A stretch of 32,427 nucleotides of DNA. Source: Frankia tisae. Lineage in GTDB: Bacteria; Actinomycetota; Actinomycetes; Frankiales; Frankiaceae. The notes below the pieces were generated by a model, which saw only the letters and a program-made list of their open reading frames with translations, was not told the DNA's origin and searched no databases. Positions within the stretch are counted from its first letter, which is position 1; each line of letters begins with the position of its first letter. A program made the translations under genes and the position numbers. Below, one piece after another: positions 26,802 through 32,427 of the stretch. The stretch spans positions 1 through 32,427 of the forward strand of contig NZ_JANEZT010000025.1 of the NCBI RefSeq assembly GCF_025403405.1. Reading direction: 5' to 3'.

Positions 26802-26861
26802 TTGCCGTCGATGCCCGGATGGCACCGACGGGTACGACGCCGACGGGTACGGCGGGCCTGT

Positions 26862-28148
26862 CTAGCCGGCGGCGAACAGGCTGGCCGCGTCGACCGTCCT
26901 GACACCGGTCGCCTTGGTGCCCTTGAGAGTTGCCTCGACGGAGCTGGCCGAGCACAGCGCCTTCAGGCTCGGGATGGCGCTGCCGTCGCAGGAGAACGTC
27001 AGCCCGTGACCAGCGGGCATCGTGATGTTCCGGGCAGCCTGCAGGGTGGAGGTCACCGAGGCCGGGGTGACCTCACCGTTGATGCCTTTGAGCGCCCGCG
27101 CGAGGCCCAGGACCGTCTGGTAGCCGGTGACCGCGTAGCCGTCGGTCTGCGTCTTCGGCGCGTACCGGGCCATCACCGTGCGGTACAGCTTCGCCTCCGG
27201 GTCGTCGGAGTCGGTGTCCGACGGCGTGAACAGGATCGAGCCGTCGAGCTGGCCCGGCGCCGCGTCGTCGACGGTCTTCGACACGCACGGCTGGATCACG
27301 AACTTCGGCTGGGTGGCGCCCACGGCCTGGAAGGCCTTGAACACCGAGGTGCAGTGGGTGGCGTCGCCGACGAGGGCGAGAGCGTCCGGCTTCTTGCCGA
27401 TCGCCGAGGTCACCTGGGAGGTGGCGTCGGCCGAGCCCTGCGGGATGGAGATGACGTCCAGGTCCACGCCGGACTTCTGGAACACCGGCTTGCCCAGCGC
27501 GTTCGCCCCGGTGATCGCGGCCGGCACGTCCGTGACGAACAGCGCCACCCGCTTGTAGCCCTTCTCCTTCGCGTAGCTCGCCATCGTGCCCAGCGTGGCG
27601 GGGAAGGCCCCGGTCCACGAGAACACGCCGTCGGTGGCGAACTCGGAACCGGCGGTCGCAGTGCCCGTGACGTAGGGGATCTTCGCGCCGGTGATGACCG
27701 GCACGAGGGTGTCACCGAAGCCGGTGGTCCCGGTGCCGACCGCGGTGACCTTCTGCTCGACCATCTGGTTGGCGCAGGTGCGGGCGGAGGCCGCGTCCTC
27801 CTGCGACTTGCAGACGACCAGCTGGATGGGCCGCCCGCCGATGCCGCCGAGGTAGTCGTTGGCGTAGGCGACGGCCGCCTGGGCGCCCTCACGGACCTCG
27901 GGCAGGGATACCGCGCTGCCGCCCTCCGCGGTGATAAAACCGATCTTCACTGGCGCGCCGGACGCCTTCGTGCCCGGCGGCAGCGTCACCGTCGCCGCGG
28001 TCGGCCCGGGCGAACCGCCCGCGTCGTCGCCGCTGCTGCTCCCGCCGCCGCAGGCCGCCGGTAACAGTGCCAGGCCGAGGACTAAGAACGCCGCTCCCGC
28101 CCGCACGCTGCGGCGCCCACCGTGCCAGTACCTGCTCCTCGTGCCCAC
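26862..28148 (-). CDS. Branched-chain amino acid-type ABC solute-binding lipoprotein
   Basis: A 428-residue LivK/peripla_BP_6 family protein. The signal peptide has an Arg-rich start, a hydrophobic core (GAAFLVLGLALLP) and the lipobox PAAC with Cys at about 33, followed by a Gly/Ser linker. The mature domain begins VKIGFITAEGGSAVSLPEVREGAQAAVAYANDYLGGIGGRPIQ in the family style. It should bind the substrate for the LivF and LivHMG proteins encoded upstream, although it is transcribed separately: 480 bases and a palindromic operator lie between. GTG 28148 has GGAGGAG only 2 bases upstream, which is close, and GTG 28106 is the alternative. Ligands in the family include amino acids, amides, urea and aromatic acids. 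Confidence 0.9.
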   Translation of the reverse strand: MGTRSRYWHGGRRSVRAGAAFLVLGLALLPAACGGGSSSGDDAGGSPGPTAATVTLPPGTKASGAPVKIGFITAEGGSAVSLPEVREGAQAAVAYANDYLGGIGGRPIQLVVCKSQEDAASARTCANQMVEQKVTAVGTGTTGFGDTLVPVITGAKIPYVTGTATAGSEFATDGVFSWTGAFPATLGTMASYAKEKGYKRVALFVTDVPAAITGANALGKPVFQKSGVDLDVISIPQGSADATSQVTSAIGKKPDALALVGDATHCTSVFKAFQAVGATQPKFVIQPCVSKTVDDAAPGQLDGSILFTPSDTDSDDPEAKLYRTVMARYAPKTQTDGYAVTGYQTVLGLARALKGINGEVTPASVTSTLQAARNITMPAGHGLTFSCDGSAIPSLKALCSASSVEATLKGTKATGVRTVDAASLFAAG

Positions 28149-28273
28149 TGCTCCTCCATCTCACCGTCAGGCCGCCCGGTAGGAGGCGGGTGTCCCCGCC
28201 GGTCGCACGGCCCGTTCGATCCCGGTTCCGGCCCGTCCTCACCGGTGGCAACGGCCACAGCCGCCCGAAAGCG

Positions 28274-28302
28274 CAACGTAGATTACCTAGTAATCTACGT
28301 TG
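28274..28302 (-). promoter_or_regulatory. 29-bp near-perfect palindrome upstream of the binding-protein gene
   Basis: CAACGTAGATTAC (28274-28286) and GTAATCTACGTTG (28290-28302) are perfect 13-bp arms around CTA. The site is AT-rich in a GC-rich surrounding and contains -10-like TAGATT and TAATCT on the minus strand. A partial third copy (GTAGAGGTTACC, 28302-28313) adjoins it. It is most likely an operator for a dimeric repressor (TetR or GntR type) at the promoter of the solute-binding-protein gene. Confidence 0.65.
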
Positions 28303-28391
28303 TAGAGGTTACCAAATTCATCGCGAGAACGGAATGGATGACCGCCGCTTCGCGGCAACCATGCGCCTCCGACAGCGACCCGACCCCGATT

Positions 28392-28435
28392 CGACCGCGG
28401 CCCGACCGCGGCCCGACCGCGGCCCGACCGCGGCC
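28392..28435. repeat. Four tandem 11-bp CCGCGG-containing units
   Basis: CGACCGCGGCC is repeated exactly four times, each unit holding the palindrome CCGCGG, with a degenerate fifth unit before it. It lies in the 325-base gap between the binding-protein promoter and livF, in which I see no gene. Confidence 0.9.
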
Positions 28436-28627
28436 CGTTGATGCACCGGTGGCCGCAGGGTGCGAAAGCGCCGGCGAGCTGATCCGCTCGCCGAGTCGAG
28501 CGAACCCGGGTGTGCCGGGCAGTCCCGGACGGCACGCGGGCGCGGCCATCAAACGCCGGAATGCAATACCGGATGGGCAGGCGCCGAAAGTGGCACCGGT
28601 AATACGACGAATGCGATTCGCCGACGC

Positions 28628-29356
28628 TCAGACGACTGCCTTCTGCGGGACGTGCCGCTCGCTGAGGTAGGCCCGTTCCAGCAGCTCGGGCTTCGCCCGT
28701 AGCTCGGCCGCGGGCCCTGCCAGCACCTCCTCGCCGTGCGCAAGCACCACCGCGTGGTCGGCGATGCCCATGACCAGGTGCACGTGCTGCTCGACGAGCA
28801 GCACCGCTGCCGACGTGCCGGTAGCCACCGCCCGCACGACCGGCAGGAGCTCCTGCACGACGACCGGGGCGAGCCCCATACTCAGCTCGTCGATCAGCAG
28901 GATGCGCGGGCGCTGCACGAGCGCCCGTCCGATGGCGAGCATCTGCTGCTCACCGCCGGAGAGCATCCCGGCCCGGACGTCGAGCCGCTTGCGCAGCGCC
29001 GGGAAGTAGTCCAGCACCTCGTCGACACTCAGCCCGTCCCTGACCCGCCCGAGCTGGAGGTTCTCCCGGGAGGTCAGGGTGGTGAACAGGGACCGGTCGT
29101 CCGGCACCAGCACGACACCGAGCCTGGACAGCGCCCGCGGGCTGGCCCGGTTCACGCCCTGCCCGTGCACGGTGACCTCGCCGCCGAGCGCGGGCAGCAG
29201 CCCGGCGAGCGTCAGCAGGACCGTGGTCTTGCCGGCGCCGTTCGGCCCGAGCAGGGCGACGACCTCACCCTCACGCAGCGTCAGATCGAAGCCGCGCACC
29301 ACCGGCACCCGGTCGTATCCCGCGTTCAGCCCGCGGGTCTGCAGCAACTCGGTCAC
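28628..29356 (-). CDS. livF: Branched-chain amino acid-type ABC ATPase LivF
   Basis: A 242-residue ATPase with Walker A LLGPNGAGKTT (about 36-46), signature MLSGGEQQML (about 135), Walker B ILLIDELSMGLAP and the switch His in VEQHV. The Glu-Leu-Ser-Met-Gly-Leu-Ala-Pro stretch is typical of LivF as opposed to LivG (DEPAAGL). It is half of the ATPase pair that drives uptake; the other half is the C-terminal part of the preceding fusion protein. GTG 29356 overlaps the fusion gene's stop (GTGA), so the two are coupled. Substrate as for the binding protein. Confidence 0.92.
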   Translation of the reverse strand: MTELLQTRGLNAGYDRVPVVRGFDLTLREGEVVALLGPNGAGKTTVLLTLAGLLPALGGEVTVHGQGVNRASPRALSRLGVVLVPDDRSLFTTLTSRENLQLGRVRDGLSVDEVLDYFPALRKRLDVRAGMLSGGEQQMLAIGRALVQRPRILLIDELSMGLAPVVVQELLPVVRAVATGTSAAVLLVEQHVHLVMGIADHAVVLAHGEEVLAGPAAELRAKPELLERAYLSERHVPQKAVV

Positions 29357-32181
29357 CCGACGCTCTCCTTCTCCATCGATGCGGACGGTCCGGGCGGAGT
29401 CGCGGGCTGTGGCGGAACGGGAGTGCTGCCGAGGTAGGCCTCGGCGACCGCCGGATGGTTCTTGATCTCCTCGGGCGAGCCGCTGGCGATCACTGCGCCG
29501 AGAGCCAGCACGACGATCCGGTCGCAGACGCCGAGCACGAGGTTCATGTCGTGGTCGACGAGCACGATCGTCACCCCGGTGCGGGCCACCTCGCGCAACC
29601 GCTCGCCGAGCCAGAGACTCTCGGTGCTGTCCAGGCCGCCGGCCGGTTCGTCGAGCAGGAGCACGCGCGGCCGGCCGGCGAGCGCCCGCGCGATCGAGAC
29701 CAGTTGCCGATGGCCCTGCGACAGCTCGCGGACCGGGCTCTCGCGGACCTCGTGCAGTTGCAGGGCGCGGTAGAGCCGGTCGAGGTAGTCGGCGTGATCG
29801 GCGGGTAGCCGGCCGCCGCCGCCGCGGGCCGCGGCCTCACCGACGGCGACGTTCTCGGCGACCGAGAGGTCCTCGTACAGCTCGATGCCCTGGAAGGTGC
29901 GGCCCAGGCCCTTGCGAATCCGGTGGTGCGGTTTGAGCCCGTCGAGCCGGATGCCCTCGAACTCGACCTCGCCGGTTGCGGCGGTGAACCCGCTGATCGC
30001 GTCGATCAGGGTCGTCTTACCCGCGCCGTTGGGGCCGATCAGACCGACGACCTGGCCCTGGCCGAAGTCGAGGCTGACGTCCTGCACGGCCCGCACGCCG
30101 CCGTACTGAACCCCGACTCCCCGCAGAGTGAGCATGATCCGCTCGGCGCCGGCGGTCGCCGCAGCCGCGATGGCATCGACCGGTTCGCCTGCGGGGGTGG
30201 TCGCCGCGGTGGCGTCGGCGGTGGGCAGGACCGGCGGCTCGGCGCGCAGCCGCTTCGACCGCAGAGCCGCCCACCAGGTGTGGACGGGGCCGACGGCGCC
30301 CTCCGGGTTGAGCAGCACGGACAGGACCAGGGCAAGACCCGTGATGACCTGGTACCAGCTGCCGAGATCGACCGCCTTGTCCAGCGCGACGAACAGCAGC
30401 CCGCCCGCGCCGAGGACGCCGGCGAGCAGACCGCCGGAGACCGAGGTGATCCCGGCGAGGTAGGCGGTGGCGAACAGGGCCAGACCGCCGACGACGGAGA
30501 AGGACTCGGCGTCCACGAGGGTCTGCTGGTAGCCCATCAGCGCGCCGCCGAGGCCCGCGATGAACGACCCGATCGCAAAGGCGGCGATCTTGACGCGGGC
30601 GACGTCGATGCCGGCGGCCGCCGCCGAGCGCTCGTTGGCGCGCACGGCGAGCATGGCCGCGCCGAGGCGGCTGCGCCGCAGCTCCGCGACGGCCAGCGCG
30701 ACACCGATGAGGACCATCAGGCAGAGCAGGCCGAACTGGATGCGTGGGTAGTTCTCGCCCGCGCCGATGCGTAGGTTGAGCCCCCACAGCTTCGGATCGG
30801 CCACCTTCGCCCCGGCCGTCCCGCCGTTGACGTCCGGGTTGCGGAACCAGATCGACTCGACCGCCATGCCCAGGGCGAGCGTCACCACGGCGACGGGCAG
30901 GCCGCGGATGCGCAGCGCGGGCAGGCCAACGACGACACCGATGATCATTGCGCCGAGCGCGGCGAGCAGCGGTGCGATCGGGAACGGGATGTTCCAGTCG
31001 GTCGTCATCCGGCTGACGAGGAAGCCACCCACCCCGGCGAGGGTCAGCTGTGCGAGCGAGACCTGGCCGGCGTACCCGGTGACGACCACCAGCGAGAGCG
31101 TGACGATGCCGAGCAGCATCGAGGTGACGACCGCCGCCCGCATCGAGCCGGAGGTGGCGACCAGCAGCACGACCGCCACGGCGGCCGGGATGACGATGTT
31201 CAGCAGCCGGTGGCGCGGCCGGGGCGCCTGGCCGAGGTTGGCGCGGATGAGCATGCCGCGGGTCGGCAGCGGCCGGCCGCGAAAGACCAGGTACGCCAGG
31301 ATGACCACGAGCGGGACGAGCTGGCCCAGGCCCTGCTGCGGCAGCCAGGAGTGCTGGGACTGCAGGTACTGCAGCTCGGACTGCACCATCCCGATGAGCA
31401 GGCCGGCGCCGACGGCCAGGCCCAGGGAGTTGAAGCCGGCCACCAGGGCGGCGGCCAGCGCCGGGACGATGAACAGCGTGTAGGAGACCGGGATGAGCGG
31501 CACGATCGGCGAGATCAGGATGCCGGACAGGCCGGCGACCACGGCGCCGATGGCCCAGTTGGCCAACGCGATGCGGTCCGGCGACAGGCCGGTGACCAGC
31601 GCGCCCTTCTCCGTCTCCGCGGCGGCCCGGGTGGCCAGGCCGAACCGGGTGAAGCGGAAGACCCCGGCGAGGGCGAGCGCGAGGACGACGATCGTCAGGG
31701 CGAACCACAGCTTGTCACCCTGGATGCGCAGGTCGCCGATCGTGTAGCTGTCGCTGGGCAGGATCCGCTTGACCGACACCGGCGTCGTGCCGACCCGCTG
31801 GGCGAGCAGCGCCTGGATGACGATGAGCAGACCGATGGAGGCGACGGCCTTGGCGACCGGCGGCGCGGCGCGCAGCCAGCGGAACACCAGCACGTAGAGC
31901 AGGACTCCGAGCAGCGCGGCGATGGCCAGCGAGACCAGCAGGGCGGGCCACAGACCCCAGTGGGAGCCGACGGAGACCGTCTTCGGTAAGCCGGGGATCG
32001 GCAGCAGCAGCGCGCCCCTGCGCAGGAACGCGTACGTGTACGCGGTGTACAGAGCGATGGCGCCGGTGGCGAAGTTGACCACGCCCGAGCTGCGGTAAGT
32101 GACCACCAGGCCGAGCGCGAGCGCCCCGAAGACGGCTCCGCTCCCCAGCCCGAGTAGCAGGAAGACGATGTGTTGGGTCAT
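29353..32181 (-). CDS. LivH-LivM-LivG triple fusion: two permeases and an ATPase in one chain
   Basis: A single 942-residue frame carries three components. Residues about 1-300 are a LivH-type permease (SGAVFGALALGLVVTYRSSG, VVNFATGAIALY). About 320-640 are a LivM-type permease (GYAGQVSLAQLTLAGVGGF, LPALRIRGLPVAVVTLA, AVRANERSAAAAGID). After an Ala/Thr-rich linker (about 650-690), a LivG-type ATPase follows with Walker A GPNGAGKTT (about 715-723), signature LSQGHRQ, Walker B VLLLDEPAGG and the switch His in VLVDHDMN. The signature is LSQG rather than the common LSYG/LSGG. With LivF and the lipoprotein it makes a complete importer. ATG 32181 has GGGGAG 12 bases upstream, somewhat far. No frameshift or internal stop separates the domains. 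Confidence 0.92.
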   Translation of the reverse strand: MTQHIVFLLLGLGSGAVFGALALGLVVTYRSSGVVNFATGAIALYTAYTYAFLRRGALLLPIPGLPKTVSVGSHWGLWPALLVSLAIAALLGVLLYVLVFRWLRAAPPVAKAVASIGLLIVIQALLAQRVGTTPVSVKRILPSDSYTIGDLRIQGDKLWFALTIVVLALALAGVFRFTRFGLATRAAAETEKGALVTGLSPDRIALANWAIGAVVAGLSGILISPIVPLIPVSYTLFIVPALAAALVAGFNSLGLAVGAGLLIGMVQSELQYLQSQHSWLPQQGLGQLVPLVVILAYLVFRGRPLPTRGMLIRANLGQAPRPRHRLLNIVIPAAVAVVLLVATSGSMRAAVVTSMLLGIVTLSLVVVTGYAGQVSLAQLTLAGVGGFLVSRMTTDWNIPFPIAPLLAALGAMIIGVVVGLPALRIRGLPVAVVTLALGMAVESIWFRNPDVNGGTAGAKVADPKLWGLNLRIGAGENYPRIQFGLLCLMVLIGVALAVAELRRSRLGAAMLAVRANERSAAAAGIDVARVKIAAFAIGSFIAGLGGALMGYQQTLVDAESFSVVGGLALFATAYLAGITSVSGGLLAGVLGAGGLLFVALDKAVDLGSWYQVITGLALVLSVLLNPEGAVGPVHTWWAALRSKRLRAEPPVLPTADATAATTPAGEPVDAIAAAATAGAERIMLTLRGVGVQYGGVRAVQDVSLDFGQGQVVGLIGPNGAGKTTLIDAISGFTAATGEVEFEGIRLDGLKPHHRIRKGLGRTFQGIELYEDLSVAENVAVGEAAARGGGGRLPADHADYLDRLYRALQLHEVRESPVRELSQGHRQLVSIARALAGRPRVLLLDEPAGGLDSTESLWLGERLREVARTGVTIVLVDHDMNLVLGVCDRIVVLALGAVIASGSPEEIKNHPAVAEAYLGSTPVPPQPATPPGPSASMEKESVG

Positions 32182-32326
32182 CGCAGGCGATGTCTCCCCT
32201 CACCCTCCGTCGGCGCAGCCGCGAAGTGATCGATTGCAGGTGGGTCCGGGCGGGACGGGTCGGCCCTGTCGGCGCGCCTCAACGGACCCGGTCGACAGCT
32301 CGTGAGACGTGCAGCACACCGCTATC

Positions 32327-32377
32327 TTTGTAAACTAGGTACTCGATCTGGTCAAGCGGCGCTCGATCTCGTCAAGC
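32327..32377 (-). promoter_or_regulatory. Promoter with two 16-bp direct repeats upstream of the importer fusion gene
   Basis: On the minus strand TTGACC (32355-32350), a 17-base spacer and TACAAA (32332-32327) form a promoter candidate about 145 bases before the start codon. CTCGATCTSGTCAAGC (plus sense, S = G or C) occurs at 32342-32357 and 32362-32377, 20 bp apart, so the first copy covers the -35 box. This is a typical layout for a regulator binding on one face of the helix. Confidence 0.5.
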
Positions 32378-32427
32378 AGTGGCCTGCCGCGACCGCGCCC
32401 GGGCAGCTCGCGGTCGAGGCGAGACAG

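Overview
The window is high-GC DNA from an actinomycete. Many genes start with GTG, co-directional genes overlap by 4 bases (ATGA/GTGA), and the proteins are rich in Ala, Arg and Gly. The mix of flavin- or F420-type PPOX proteins, bacterial-luciferase-like (LLM) oxidoreductases, a PAS-GAF-SpoIIE phosphatase, FadR-type GntR and actinobacterial sulfur-leader peptides fits a Frankia-like organism. The genus is an inference from protein style, not proven.

Layout. Bases 1-3352 (+): tail of an unknown gene, an O-acetylhomoserine sulfhydrylase (metY type), mscL and a His-rich cation diffusion facilitator. Bases 3353-4055: a decayed patch with a recombinase zinc-ribbon relic (-) and an XRE-repressor N-terminal fragment (+). 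Bases 4056-6371 (+): a tightly overlapping operon of LLM flavin monooxygenase, F420/FMN PPOX protein and 3-mercaptopyruvate-type sulfurtransferase. Then come a MarR regulator with an 18-bp repeat expansion, a long regulatory leader (7002-8168), a dipeptide-type ABC importer operon (8169-13550), a second paralogous MarR (13760), a second leader (14219-14885), and an operon of LLM monooxygenase, zinc-less MDR oxidoreductase, GNAT acetyltransferase, M20 hydrolase and PPOX protein (14886-19811). Minus strand, 19875-23544: SpoIIE-type phosphatase, FadR-type GntR regulator and an atypical crotonase. Bases 23878-25558 hold broken glycosyltransferase/GtrA genes (-). At 26094 is a small LuxR-type HTH protein (+). 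Bases 26862-32181 (-) hold a branched-chain-amino-acid-type ABC system: a solute-binding lipoprotein with its own palindromic operator, LivF, and a permease-permease-ATPase (LivH-LivM-LivG) triple fusion.

How the genes may work together. The most interesting part is 4056-19811, which reads as a sulfur-scavenging region. Two small peptides (7710-7814 and 14530-14676) share the motif R-x2-[VI]-D-[LF]-x4-S-[AS]-L-C. This matches, from memory, the actinobacterial 'putative leader peptide' type found before sulfur-assimilation genes. One lies before the importer and the other before the LLM/GNAT/M20 operon, each about 170 nt after a promoter-like sequence. The importer leader also has a 14-bp hairpin, CAGGTC repeats with a 17-bp palindrome, and a coupled upstream ORF overlapping the first transporter start. 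LLM monooxygenase + GNAT + M20 amidohydrolase + importer is the same set of functions used by Bacillus subtilis (ytm/ytn and yxe loci) to salvage sulfur from S-alkylated cysteines. The proposal here is an actinobacterial counterpart under cysteine-sensing leader control. Substrate and regulation are inferences.
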